Shown in pieces: positions 35,602 through 43,882 of a stretch of 64,000 bases of DNA (within the stretch, counting starts at the first letter, position 1; each line of letters opens with the position of its first letter). The notes below the pieces were generated by a model. That model was not told the origin of the DNA and made no database searches. It saw only the letters and a list, made by a program, of their open reading frames with translations. A program made the translations under genes and the position numbers. Origin of the DNA: CF-39 sp036518215 (GTDB lineage: Bacteria; Chloroflexota; Limnocylindria; P2-11E); assembly GCA_036518215.1 (NCBI GenBank), contig DATDNP010000201.1:1-64000 (forward strand), given 5' to 3'.

Positions 35602-36423
35602 ATGCGGCAGCGTGAGCTCGCGGCGCACCTCCAGCGCGCCGAGGGTGTGAGCGTCGGCTCGTACATCGCCGCGAGCCCAGAGATCGCGCGGGCCTCCGGT
35701 GCGGCGACGCGACGCATCGGCGGCGTCATCTGTCTCGGCGCCGCGAAGATCGACAGCGAGTTCCTCAATCGCGCCCTCGGCTTCGGGACGATCGCCGCTC
35801 CGGACCCGCGGCTGCTCGACCGGATCGAGCGTCATTACGCGTCCATCGGCCGCCGCGCACGACTCGCGATCGCGATGCAGTGCGTGTCGTCAGCGACGCT
35901 CCGTCTCCTCGAACGGCGTGGCTACGTCGCCGAGGTGCGTCATCCCGATCACTACGAGCTGATCTACGTGTACGACCGCACGCGCCCTCCCGCGATCCCA
36001 CACGTCGACGACCTCGCCATCGAGCGCGTCACGCCGCAGCTCGCGCCGCTCTATTCGCGCGTCGGATACGAGTCGTTCCGCGAGCGTGGTCCTGAGTTCA
36101 GGACGATCATCGAGGTCCTCGTGCGCACGCGACGGCGTCGCGTCCGCGCGTACCTCGGGCGGATCGCCGGCGCGCCCGCGGCGACGGGGATGCTCACGGA
36201 CATCGGCATCGTCGGAGCGCTCGGAAACGGAAGCGTGCTGCCGCGATTCCGCGGACGCGGGATCCAGGTCGCGATGATCGCGCACCGGATCAACGAAGGG
36301 TGGAAGCGCGGCTACCGCATCTTCTTCGGCGAGACGGGAAATCCGGCGTCGGCGCACAACATGGAGGAGCTCGGCTGGCGGAAGCTCTACGACGAGGTCG
36401 ATTGGGAACGCCCGACAGCCTGA
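35602..36423 (+). CDS. GNAT-fold acetyltransferase-like protein
   Basis: A 273-residue protein with two-part GNAT layout. The C-terminal part contains SVLPRFRGRGIQVAMIAHRI, the acetyl-CoA-binding RxxGxA/G-type motif A, and the last segment FFGETGNPASAHNMEELGW, typical of a GNAT C-terminus. The N-terminal part (about 1-130) also looks GNAT-derived, with LRLLERRGYVAEVR, but lacks a full coenzyme site. The acceptor is unknown. It stands alone between the divergent hydrolase and a DUF302 gene 50 bases on. Confidence 0.78.
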   Translation: MRQRELAAHLQRAEGVSVGSYIAASPEIARASGAATRRIGGVICLGAAKIDSEFLNRALGFGTIAAPDPRLLDRIERHYASIGRRARLAIAMQCVSSATLRLLERRGYVAEVRHPDHYELIYVYDRTRPPAIPHVDDLAIERVTPQLAPLYSRVGYESFRERGPEFRTIIEVLVRTRRRRVRAYLGRIAGAPAATGMLTDIGIVGALGNGSVLPRFRGRGIQVAMIAHRINEGWKRGYRIFFGETGNPASAHNMEELGWRKLYDEVDWERPTA

Positions 36424-36473
36424 GGGCGCCGAGGCGCGTACCGTCGTAGGGAGACCGTGGCTGGAGGACCGAC

Positions 36474-36899
36474 ATGGCGATGACCGCTCCGCGACAGATG
36501 ACCTATGGCCTTCGCGTCACGACGGACTTGTCGTACGACGCGGCGATCGAGCAGATGAAGGCGGCGCTCAAGGAGCAGGGCTTCGGCGTGCTCACCGAGA
36601 TCGACGTGAAGCGGACGCTCAAGGAGAAGAAGGACATCGACTTCCGCCGCTACGTGATCCTCGGCGCGTGCAACCCCGGGTTCGCCGCACGCGCGCTCTC
36701 GACCGAGATCGACATCGGGCTGCTGCTCCCGTGCAACGTCGTCGTGTACGAGACGGACGATGGCGCGGTCGTGGAGACGATCGATCCGATCGTGACGCTG
36801 GGGCGTGTGCAGAATCCCGCGCTCGAGCCGCTCGGCGCCGAGGTGAAGGACGCGCTCATGAAGGCGCTCGGCTCGCTTCCCGCGAAGAAGAAGGGCTAG
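36474..36899 (+). CDS. DUF302 protein
   Basis: A 141-residue protein matching DUF302: TYDAAIEQMKAALKEQGFGVLTEIDV-type opening (seen here around residues 20-45), YVILGACNPGFAARALSTE, IGLLLPCNVVVYE and VVETIDPIVTLG. DUF302 proteins are small dimers of unknown function often found with thiol or sulfur metabolism genes; the conserved Cys in GACNP and PCNV are present. Its TAG stop and the coaBC TAG on the other strand share the four bases CTAG. An AGGACCGAC-type ribosome site lies upstream. Confidence 0.9.
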   Translation: MAMTAPRQMTYGLRVTTDLSYDAAIEQMKAALKEQGFGVLTEIDVKRTLKEKKDIDFRRYVILGACNPGFAARALSTEIDIGLLLPCNVVVYETDDGAVVETIDPIVTLGRVQNPALEPLGAEVKDALMKALGSLPAKKKG

Positions 36900-38107
36900 C
36901 GGCCGAGACGCTCCGCGAGCTTCGCCGCGAGACGCCGCGCGACCTCGAGCTTCGGTAGCACGGGCAGCGTCTCGACGCCGTCGGCGCTCACGAACGCGAC
37001 GCGGTCGGTGTCGCTCCCGAAGACCGAGCTCGGGTCGGTGATGTCGTTCGCGACGACGAGGTCGAGCTTCTTGTCGCGCAGCATCCGGCCCGCCTCGGCC
37101 GTCGCGTCGCCGGTCTCGGCCTTGAACCCGACGACGATCGTGCCCGGCCGTCGCTTCGCGACGACCGCGGCGAGTACATCGTCGGTCTGGACCATCCGCA
37201 GCGTGAGCGCGTCGCCGACATCCTTCTTCTTGAGCTTCGCGTCCTTCGCCTCCGCGGGACGGTAGTCGGCGACCGCCGCGGCCATCACGACCGCGTCCGC
37301 GCTCGTGAGCTCGGCGAGGACGGCCTCGCGGAGCTCGGCCGCCGTCTCGATCGCGACGACGCGCACGCCGGCGGGAGCGCGGAGCGCGGTCGGGCCCGAC
37401 ACGAGCGTCACGTCGGCGCCCGCTTCGCGCAGCGCCTGCGCGACGGCGTAGCCCATCTTCCCGCTCGATCGGTTCGAGACGAACCGCACCGGATCGATCG
37501 GCTCGTGCGTCGGCCCCGCGGTCACGACGACGCGCCGGCCCGCGAGCGCCGCGGAGGAGGAGACGGCCTCGGCGACCGCGGCCTCGATGCGCTCGAGCGC
37601 GGCGAGACGTCCCGGGCCGACCTGACCCGACGCGAGCAGGCCGGACTCCGGATCCACGACGAGAACACCGCGCGCGCGGAGCCGCGCGATGTTTTCCTGC
37701 GTCGCGGCGTTCTGCCACATGTGGGTCTCCATCGCCGGCGCGATGACGACGGGCGCGTCGGTCGCGAGCACGGTCGTGGCGATGAGGTCGTCGGCCATGC
37801 CGTTCGCGAGACGCGCGATGACGTGCGCGGTCGCGGGCGCGATGCACACGACGTCGGCCTCGCGGCCCATCGCGACATGTCCCGCGGCGCGCTCGTCCTG
37901 CATCTCGAACATCTCGACCTCGACCGGGCGGTACGTGAGCGCCTGGAACGTGAGCGGGCGAACGAACTCGGTCGCGGACCGGCTCATGACCACCTGCACG
38001 GTGGCGCCCGCCTGCGTGAGGCGGCGCGCGAGCTCGATCGACTTGTACGCCGCGATCGAGCCGGTGACGCCGAGGACGACGAACTTCCCCTTGAGCGCTT
38101 CGGTCAT
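36896..38107 (-). CDS. coaBC: Bifunctional phosphopantothenoylcysteine decarboxylase/synthetase
   Basis: CoaB joins cysteine to phosphopantothenate; CoaC decarboxylates the product with FMN. The 403-residue protein has the CoaC half first, with VVLGVTGSIAAYKSIELARRL, APATAHVIARLANGMADDL, PAMETHMWQNAATQENI and a cysteine-free flap. The CoaB half follows from about residue 190, with VTAGPTHEPIDPVRFVSNRSSGKMG, DAVVMAAAVADYRP and the catalytic KLKK. The ATG overlaps the coaX stop (ATGA), giving coaD-coaX-coaBC as one transcript. Confidence 0.97.
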   Translation of the reverse strand: MTEALKGKFVVLGVTGSIAAYKSIELARRLTQAGATVQVVMSRSATEFVRPLTFQALTYRPVEVEMFEMQDERAAGHVAMGREADVVCIAPATAHVIARLANGMADDLIATTVLATDAPVVIAPAMETHMWQNAATQENIARLRARGVLVVDPESGLLASGQVGPGRLAALERIEAAVAEAVSSSAALAGRRVVVTAGPTHEPIDPVRFVSNRSSGKMGYAVAQALREAGADVTLVSGPTALRAPAGVRVVAIETAAELREAVLAELTSADAVVMAAAVADYRPAEAKDAKLKKKDVGDALTLRMVQTDDVLAAVVAKRRPGTIVVGFKAETGDATAEAGRMLRDKKLDLVVANDITDPSSVFGSDTDRVAFVSADGVETLPVLPKLEVARRLAAKLAERLGR

Positions 38108-38874
38108 GCGTTCAGCTCCCACAGGAGACGGAGCCCCTCGAGCGTGAGGTCTTCGTCCACGCGCTCGATCCCCTTCGCGAGCGGCGCGATCGTCGCGGCG
38201 AGCCCACCGGTCGCGATGACGGTCGGCTTCGCGGGAAGCTCCGCGAGGATGCGCGCGAGCAGCCCCTCCACGAGGCCGACGTAGCCGAACATGAGGCCGG
38301 ACCGCAGGCAGTCCGCGGTGTTCTTCCCGATCGCCTGTGCCGGCGGTGTGAGCGCGACGCGGAAAAGCCGCGACGCGCGGCCGAAGAGCGACTCCGCCGA
38401 GACCTCGAGGCCGGGCGCGAAGGACCCACCGAGGAAGTCACCCTCCGCGCTCACGACGTCGAAGTTCGTCGTCGTCCCGAAGTCGACGATGACCACCGGG
38501 CCGCCGTACCGGCGATGCGCCGCGAGGGTATTCGCGATGCGGTCGGCGCCGACCTCGGAGGGATTGTCGACGCGCAGGCGGACACCGGTCTTGATACCCG
38601 GTCCGATCACGAACGGCGGATGCTCGAGGTAGCGCTCGCCGAGGCGCGTGAACGCCTGCGTGAGCGGCGGCACGACGCTCCCGACGACGAGCGCGTCGAG
38701 ATCGGCGAGCGCGAGGTCCTCTTGACCGAGCAGGCCGTCGATCGAGACCGCGAGCTCGTCCTCGGTGCGGTCGTGCACCGTCGCGAGACGCCAGGTGTGG
38801 CGAAGCTTCGCGTTCTCGTACACGCCGAGGACGATGTTCGTGTTGCCGACGTCGACCGCGAGGATGGTGCTCAT
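38104..38874 (-). CDS. coaX: Type III pantothenate kinase
   Basis: Phosphorylates pantothenate, the first step of CoA synthesis. The 256-residue protein is in the ASKHA fold. It has ILAVDVGNTNIVLGVYE (phosphate 1), RVDNPSEVGADRIANTLAAH with the catalytic Asp, VIVDFGTTTNFDVVSAEG (phosphate 2) and FGYVGLVEGLL. Type III kinases need a monovalent cation and are not feedback-inhibited by CoA. Two bases separate it from coaD and it overlaps coaBC. Confidence 0.97.
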   Translation of the reverse strand: MSTILAVDVGNTNIVLGVYENAKLRHTWRLATVHDRTEDELAVSIDGLLGQEDLALADLDALVVGSVVPPLTQAFTRLGERYLEHPPFVIGPGIKTGVRLRVDNPSEVGADRIANTLAAHRRYGGPVVIVDFGTTTNFDVVSAEGDFLGGSFAPGLEVSAESLFGRASRLFRVALTPPAQAIGKNTADCLRSGLMFGYVGLVEGLLARILAELPAKPTVIATGGLAATIAPLAKGIERVDEDLTLEGLRLLWELNA

Positions 38875-38876
38875 CG

Positions 38877-39398
38877 CTAATCGTTCGCTTCGGTCGCGCC
38901 GGTGCGCAGGCCTCCCTGCCCCATATGGGCCTTGAGCGCCTTCGCGACATTCGCCGGGACGTACGCGTCCACGGGCGCGCCGAACGCGACGAGCTCCTTC
39001 ACGCGCGAGGCGGAGAGGAACAGGTACTCCGGCGCGGTCATGAGGTAGACCATCTCGACGCCCGGCGCGAGCGTGCGGTTCATGTTCCCCATCTCGAACT
39101 CGAACTCGAAGTCGGAGAGCGCGCGGATCCCGCGGATGATGAAGGCGGCGCCGCACGCCTTCGCGAAATCGACCTGGAGGCCGTCGAAGGGCCGGACCTC
39201 CACGTTGTCGAGCGTGCGGCACGCCTCGGTCATGAGCGCGACGCGCTCGTCCGCCGTGAACACCGTCTTCTTCGCGAGGTTGCGGCCGACGCCGACGACG
39301 ACGCGGTCGAAGAGACGCGCCGAGCGCTCGACGATGTCGACATGGCCGTTCGTCGGGGGATCGAAGGATCCGGGGTACATGGCCACGCGCTGCTTCAC
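38877..39398 (-). CDS. coaD: Phosphopantetheine adenylyltransferase
   Basis: Forms dephospho-CoA from phosphopantetheine and ATP. The 173-residue chain has AMYPGSFDPPTNGHVDIVER with the nucleotidyltransferase T/HxGH-type motif, VGVGRNLAKKTVFTADERV, IIRGIRALSDFEFEFEMGNMN, and YLFLSASRVKELVAFGAPV in place of the usual ISSS motif. I chose the GTG at 39398 because AAGGAGG lies 9 bases before it. It heads the coaD-coaX-coaBC run. Only CoaE is missing from this window for the end of the pathway. Confidence 0.96.
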   Translation of the reverse strand: MKQRVAMYPGSFDPPTNGHVDIVERSARLFDRVVVGVGRNLAKKTVFTADERVALMTEACRTLDNVEVRPFDGLQVDFAKACGAAFIIRGIRALSDFEFEFEMGNMNRTLAPGVEMVYLMTAPEYLFLSASRVKELVAFGAPVDAYVPANVAKALKAHMGQGGLRTGATEAND

Positions 39399-39484
39399 GC
39401 GGTCGCGCCTCCTTCTTACTGGTAGTGCACGCCGCCGCGAATCGTAGCGCTTACTGCGGAGCCGAAGGCGAAGAAGCAGGACGG

Positions 39485-39509
39485 TCATGCGACGCAATGC
39501 GTCGCATGA
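39485..39509. promoter_or_regulatory. 25-bp perfect palindrome between the kinase gene and coaD
   Basis: Two 12-base arms (tcatgcgacgca and tgcgtcgcatga) flank one central base. The element lies just past the histidine kinase stop and about 90 bases upstream of the coaD GTG. Near-zero spacing is poor for an RNA terminator and good for a dimeric DNA-binding protein. Its core is shared with the direct repeats at 14540-14579. Confidence 0.6.
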
Positions 39510-39514
39510 GCCAC

Positions 39515-40921
39515 CTATGCCGGGGCCGCACGGGCCGCGGCGGGCTTCGGTTCGGCGGCCTGCGCGGGTTTCGCGGCGAGCGGGATGCGCACGGTGACGA
39601 CCGTCCCACGCGTGCCGCGCCGCTCGATGCGGACGGTCCCGTGATGGCGCTCGACGATCCACCGCACGATGGCGAGGCCCAGCCCGCTCCCGGACGAGTT
39701 CACGCGGCGCGCCGCGGTGCTGCGGTAGAAGCGATCGAACACCTTTGGCAGATCCGCATCGTCGATCCCGATGCCCTCGTCCTCGATGCGCAGGACGCTG
39801 TCGTGGCCGTCGTCGGAGAGCGAGATGTCCACCCCTCCGGGCTCGGGCGTGTAGCGGAGCGCGTTGTCGACGAGCGCGAGGACGAGCTGCTTCAGGCGGT
39901 CGCGCTCGCCGTCGACCACGGCGCTCTCGATCCAGCGCACGCGGAGACGCCCTCCGGCGATCGGCCGGAGCTCGTCGAACGTCTCCATGACGATCTCGTC
40001 GAGATGCACGGCGCGCGGCGCGAACGCCTCGGCGGCCTCCGCGCGAGCCAGCATGAGGAGCTCGTCGACCAGCCGCGACAGCCGGCCCGATTCACGCGCG
40101 ATCCGCAGGAGCGACTCGTGCTGCTGCTCGCTCGACATCGTGCTCGTGGAGAGGAGCTCGGCGTTCCCGCGGATCGTCGTGAGCGGCGTGCGCAGCTCGT
40201 GCGACACGTCGCCGAGGAATCGTTGCTGCTGCCGGTACGCGTCGTCGAGGGACGTGAGCATGTCGTCGAACGTCTTCGCGAGGACGACGAGCTCGTCGTT
40301 CGGGTCGCCGCGCACGTGCACGCGTCGCGAGAAGTCGCGGGAGGTCGCGATCTCCTGCGCCGTCTCGGTCACCGCCGCGACGGGGCGCAGCGCGCTGCCT
40401 GCGATGGTCGACGCCGTGGCCATGCCGAGGCCGACGCCGAGGAGCAGGAGGATGAAGTAGGTCATCCGCAGATCCGCGTTCGCGCGATCGATGACCGAGA
40501 GGTCGGCCGCGGTCACGATGTGGCCGATCCCGATCGGCACGACGTACGTGCGCACGCGGCCCTCGGTCGTGTAGCTGGTGTGCCACCCGTCCAGCATGTC
40601 CGTGACCGCTGCGTACTTGAACGAGAGGAGGTCGATCTCGCCGGCGGTCGCGACGACCTTCCCATTGATCACGAACCACGCCGCATGCGGCTCGTCGATG
40701 GCGCGGGAGAGGTCGCTCAGGTCGACGGCGTCGATCGGGATGCCCGAGTGGAGCTCGCCGTCGATCTGCTCCTGCGCCTTGTCGGCCATGTCGCCGAGCG
40801 CGCTGTCGACGTCCGAGTCGTGCGCCTCGGCGTGGAGGAGGTACGCGAGCGTGAGGGCGACCGCGAGGACCACCGCGATGACGCCGCCGTACCACAGCGC
40901 CAGGCGGCGGCGAAGGGTCAT
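39515..40921 (-). CDS. Membrane sensor histidine kinase (OmpR-partner type)
   Basis: A 468-residue sensor. TM1 is at about 8-30 (YGGVIAVVLAVALTLAYLL), followed by a periplasmic domain of about 120 residues, then TM2 near 150-170 (MTYFILLLLGVGLGMATAS). HAMP follows with RVHVRGDPNDELVVLAKTF. The kinase core has the phospho-acceptor VSHELRTPLTTIRGN, N-box LVDNALRYTPEPGG, G1 DEGIGIDDADLP and GSGLGLAIVRWIVERHHG. The C-terminal 20 residues are Ala/Pro-rich. Its ATG overlaps the response-regulator stop (ATGA). The pair is divergent from the NrfD-module operon, its most obvious target. Confidence 0.95.
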   Translation of the reverse strand: MTLRRRLALWYGGVIAVVLAVALTLAYLLHAEAHDSDVDSALGDMADKAQEQIDGELHSGIPIDAVDLSDLSRAIDEPHAAWFVINGKVVATAGEIDLLSFKYAAVTDMLDGWHTSYTTEGRVRTYVVPIGIGHIVTAADLSVIDRANADLRMTYFILLLLGVGLGMATASTIAGSALRPVAAVTETAQEIATSRDFSRRVHVRGDPNDELVVLAKTFDDMLTSLDDAYRQQQRFLGDVSHELRTPLTTIRGNAELLSTSTMSSEQQHESLLRIARESGRLSRLVDELLMLARAEAAEAFAPRAVHLDEIVMETFDELRPIAGGRLRVRWIESAVVDGERDRLKQLVLALVDNALRYTPEPGGVDISLSDDGHDSVLRIEDEGIGIDDADLPKVFDRFYRSTAARRVNSSGSGLGLAIVRWIVERHHGTVRIERRGTRGTVVTVRIPLAAKPAQAAEPKPAAARAAPA

Positions 40922-41610
40922 GCCGCCGACCGGAGCTCGTACCCCACGCCGCGGAGTGTGTGGATCATGCGCGGCTCGCCGTGCGCCTCGAGCTTGTTGC
41001 GCAGGTACCCGATGTAGACCTCGAGCACGTTGTCGTTGCCCTCGAAGTCGTAGCCCCAGACGCGCTGCGTGAGCTCGCGCTTCGGGATGGCCTTTCCGGC
41101 GCTGCGCATGAGCTGGAGGAGCAGGCGGTATTCGGTCGCGGTGAGATCGATGTCGCGCCCGCCGCGCTTCGCGCGGTGGCTTCCGGTGTCGAGCTCGAGG
41201 TCGCCGATCTCGAGGATCTCCGGCGCGGGCTGCCGCCGCCGGAGCACCGCGCGGAGGCGGGCCGCGAGCACCTGGAGGCTGAACGGCTTCACGAGGTAGT
41301 CGTCGGCGCCCGCGTCGAGGCCGGTGATCTGGTCGACCGCGGCGTCCTTCGCTGTGACCATGAGGATCCCGACGTCAGGCAGATCCGCACGCATGCGACG
41401 GCAGAGGGTGAGTCCGTCGGTCCCCGGCATGAGGATGTCGAGCACGAGCGCGTCCGGGTGGAACGCCTTCACCGTCTCGACCGCCTGATCCGCGTCGTTC
41501 GCGATCGCGACGTCGTATCCCTCGCGTTTCAGCGCGCGGTCCACGACGCTCGTCACGCCTTCGTCGTCGTCGACGACGAGCACTTTCGCTCGCTTCTCTT
41601 CTGTCGTCAT
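40918..41610 (-). CDS. OmpR-family response regulator
   Basis: A 230-residue two-domain regulator. The receiver (1-120) has the acidic pair in VLVVDDDEGVTSV, the phospho-Asp in ALVLDILMPGTDG, Thr in ILMVTAKDA, and the conserved Lys in ADDYLVKPFS. The C-terminal winged helix (about 130-228) has AKRGGRDIDLTATEYRLLLQLM, TQRVWGYDFEGNDNVLEVYIGYLRNKL and MIHTLRGVGYEL. A GAGGA ribosome site lies 6 bases before the ATG. It is transcribed away from the iron-sulfur/NrfD operon across 167 bases. Confidence 0.96.
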   Translation of the reverse strand: MTTEEKRAKVLVVDDDEGVTSVVDRALKREGYDVAIANDADQAVETVKAFHPDALVLDILMPGTDGLTLCRRMRADLPDVGILMVTAKDAAVDQITGLDAGADDYLVKPFSLQVLAARLRAVLRRRQPAPEILEIGDLELDTGSHRAKRGGRDIDLTATEYRLLLQLMRSAGKAIPKRELTQRVWGYDFEGNDNVLEVYIGYLRNKLEAHGEPRMIHTLRGVGYELRSAA

Positions 41611-41777
41611 GTCCGAATCCTCAGGTCACGCGCCCACTCCGCGAATCTGCCGCTGGTCCTCGATGAGTGGGTCCTTCGGTCCTTCTCTCAGGCCACGCTC
41701 AGGGAGAACCTCGCTGAAGAGAACTGAGGCTGGGCTTAGAGCTCCAGACGCAGGACGGACAAAAAGGAGGCTCGCTC
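41611..41777. promoter_or_regulatory. Divergent regulatory region, response regulator / FeS-NrfD operon
   Basis: This 167-base gap must hold promoters for both operons and probably the response regulator's binding sites. Several ctcagg/cctcag-like pieces recur (near 41629, 41687, 41699 and 41724), but spacing is not regular enough to call OmpR repeats. On the plus side, aaaaaggagg (41761-41770) is a strong ribosome site 7 bases before the GTG. Confidence 0.45.
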
Positions 41778-42542
41778 GTGGCAGGACAGCTGACCCGCAG
41801 GCAGCTCATCGGCACGCTGGGTGGCGTCGGCGGGGCAGCGCTCGCCGCCGGCTTCGTTCCGGTCGCCTTCCCCGAGGCGGTCGCGGCCGAGCCGCAGACG
41901 AAGCAGCGACAGTGGGCGATGGTCATCGACCTTCGCAAGTGCGATGGCTGCAAGAAATGCACGGAAGCGTGTCAGACCACGCACCACCTTCCGCAGACCT
42001 TCGAGTGGATCAAGGTCTTCGAGATGAAGGACAAGACCGGTGCGCAGTACTTCATGCCCCGGCCGTGCATGCAGTGCGAGAACGCACCGTGCCTGCGCGT
42101 GTGCCCGGTGGCAGCGACGTTCCGCGAGAGCGACGGCGTCGTGCTCGTCGATCAGGAGCGGTGCATCGGCTGCCGCATGTGCATGGCGGCGTGCCCGTAC
42201 GGCGCGCGCTATTTCAACTACACCGATCCGCCCGTCGCACAGAACCCGTTCGGGCACCCGACGCCCGAGTTCCCGGTCCCGCAGATCAAGGGGACCGTCG
42301 GCAAGTGCATGTTCTGCGTCCACCGGACGGCGGACGGCGAGCTCCCGGCGTGCGTCCAGGCCTGCGGCATGAAGGCGCTCTACATCGGCGACCTCGTCGA
42401 GGACGTCGCGACGAACGGCGACCAGACGGTGCGCCTCTCGACCTTCATCCAGGAGAACGACGCCTTCCGATACAAGGAGGAGCTCGGCACCGGACCGCGC
42501 GTCTACTACATCGCTGGCCACGGCCAGCTACTGGACTACTAG
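41778..42542 (+). CDS. Tat-exported four-cluster iron-sulfur protein (DmsB/PsrB/NrfC family)
   Basis: Electron-transfer subunit on the outer face of the membrane. Residues 1-37 form a twin-arginine signal (TRRQLIGTLGG, then a hydrophobic Ala/Gly/Val core ending AVAAEPQ). Four [4Fe-4S] sites are complete: Cys 55/58/61/65, 97/100/105/109, 129/132/135/139 and 177/180/192/196. The 254-residue length and Cys spacing match subunits that pair with NrfD-like membrane proteins and a molybdopterin or cytochrome catalytic subunit. No such catalytic subunit is encoded beside it. The NrfD gene starts 2 bases after the stop. Confidence 0.95.
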   Translation: MAGQLTRRQLIGTLGGVGGAALAAGFVPVAFPEAVAAEPQTKQRQWAMVIDLRKCDGCKKCTEACQTTHHLPQTFEWIKVFEMKDKTGAQYFMPRPCMQCENAPCLRVCPVAATFRESDGVVLVDQERCIGCRMCMAACPYGARYFNYTDPPVAQNPFGHPTPEFPVPQIKGTVGKCMFCVHRTADGELPACVQACGMKALYIGDLVEDVATNGDQTVRLSTFIQENDAFRYKEELGTGPRVYYIAGHGQLLDY

Positions 42543-42544
42543 AG

Positions 42545-43882
42545 ATGGATAGAAGGACGCACGACCGCTACGTCGAGCGCGCCATGTGGCCCATCGGTCG
42601 CGGCGACCGGTTCTTCTGGATCGCGGTCGTCGTGCTCGGCGCGTTGGTCGTCGCCGGGCTCGGCGCATGGGTCTACCAGATCAAGAACGGCCTCTGGGTC
42701 ACCGGGCTGAACCAGAAGGTCTCGTGGGGCTTCTACATCATCAACTGCGTCTTCTTCATCGGCATGAGCTACGGCGGCGCGATGACGAGCGCGATCCTCC
42801 GCCTCACCAACGCGAAGTGGCGCGCGCCGCTCACCCGCCTCGCGGAGGCCACGGCCGTCGCGGCCCTCCTCGTCGGCGCCGTGTATCCGCTCATCGACAT
42901 GGGCCGGCCCGACCGCTTCTTCAACATCCTTGCGTACGCCCAGGTCGGGTCGCCGGTGGTCTGGGACGTCGTCGCCATCAGCACGTACATGGTCGCGAGC
43001 ATCGTCTTCCTCTACCTCCCGCTCATCCCGGACCTCGCGATCACGCGCGACTCGCTGCACAAGAGCAAGCTCGCGCCGATCTACCGGGTCCTCGCGCTCG
43101 GCTGGAAGGGAACGCCCGGACAGGAGCGATCGCTCGCGCGCGGCGTCGGGATCATGGCGATCCTCATCATCCCGCTCGCGGTCTCGGTCCACTCGGTGCT
43201 CGCGTGGCTCTTCGCGGTCACCGCGCGCGGCGGCTGGCACAGCACGATCTTCGCGCCGCTGTTCGTCCTCGCCGCGATGCTCTCGGGCGTCGCCGCGGTG
43301 ATCCTCGTCATCGCGGCCTTCCGGAAGGTGTACGGGCTGCAGGAGTTCATCACCGCCCGTCACTTCCGCTACCTGAGCTACCTCATGATCGCCCTCGGCG
43401 CGGGCTACCTGTACTTCATGGTGAGCGAATACCTCACCGAGGGTTACCTCGCGGATCAGGCGACCGCGCCGCTCCTCGAGCAGATCTTCGTGGGCACGTA
43501 CTCGCCGGCCTTCTGGGGCTTCACGATCGTGGGCCTCGTCTTCCCGCTCGTCCTCGCCGCGATCCCCGGCCGCTACGCGATCGCGCGCGCGTGCAGCGCG
43601 TCGCTCCTCGTCATCGGCGGCATGTGGCTGAAGCGGTTCCTCATCGTCGTGCCGGGCATGGCCGAGCCGGTCATGCCGTGGGACTGGGGCCGCTACGCCC
43701 CGAGCTGGGTCGAGATCGCGATCACGCTCGGCTCGGCGGCCGCGATCCCGCTCATCCTCATCCTCTTCTTCCGCTTCTTCCCGGTCATGTCCGTCCACGA
43801 GATGGAAGAGGTCGAGGGTGGCGCGCCCGAGCCACGCGGCGTGGTGCTCATGCCGACCCTCGCGGAAGGAGCAGGCAAGTGA
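42545..43882 (+). CDS. nrfD: NrfD/PsrC-family membrane quinone-site subunit
   Basis: A 445-residue integral membrane protein with about ten helices, the larger PsrC/ActC-like size. Visible are QKVSWGFYIINCVFFIGMSYGGA, typical of the first quinone-site helices, PLIDMGRPDRFFNILAYAQ, and SVHSVLAWLFAVTARGGWHSTIFAP with conserved His/Trp. The family passes electrons between quinone and the iron-sulfur subunit and may move protons. The C-terminal 25 residues are soluble. It overlaps the next gene by 4 bases (GTGA), so the operon is translationally coupled. Confidence 0.93.
   Translation: MDRRTHDRYVERAMWPIGRGDRFFWIAVVVLGALVVAGLGAWVYQIKNGLWVTGLNQKVSWGFYIINCVFFIGMSYGGAMTSAILRLTNAKWRAPLTRLAEATAVAALLVGAVYPLIDMGRPDRFFNILAYAQVGSPVVWDVVAISTYMVASIVFLYLPLIPDLAITRDSLHKSKLAPIYRVLALGWKGTPGQERSLARGVGIMAILIIPLAVSVHSVLAWLFAVTARGGWHSTIFAPLFVLAAMLSGVAAVILVIAAFRKVYGLQEFITARHFRYLSYLMIALGAGYLYFMVSEYLTEGYLADQATAPLLEQIFVGTYSPAFWGFTIVGLVFPLVLAAIPGRYAIARACSASLLVIGGMWLKRFLIVVPGMAEPVMPWDWGRYAPSWVEIAITLGSAAAIPLILILFFRFFPVMSVHEMEEVEGGAPEPRGVVLMPTLAEGAGK

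Noticed and set aside
41611..41777. OmpR-type direct repeats
   Set aside because: ctcagg-like pieces recur, but the spacing is irregular and the word is short.
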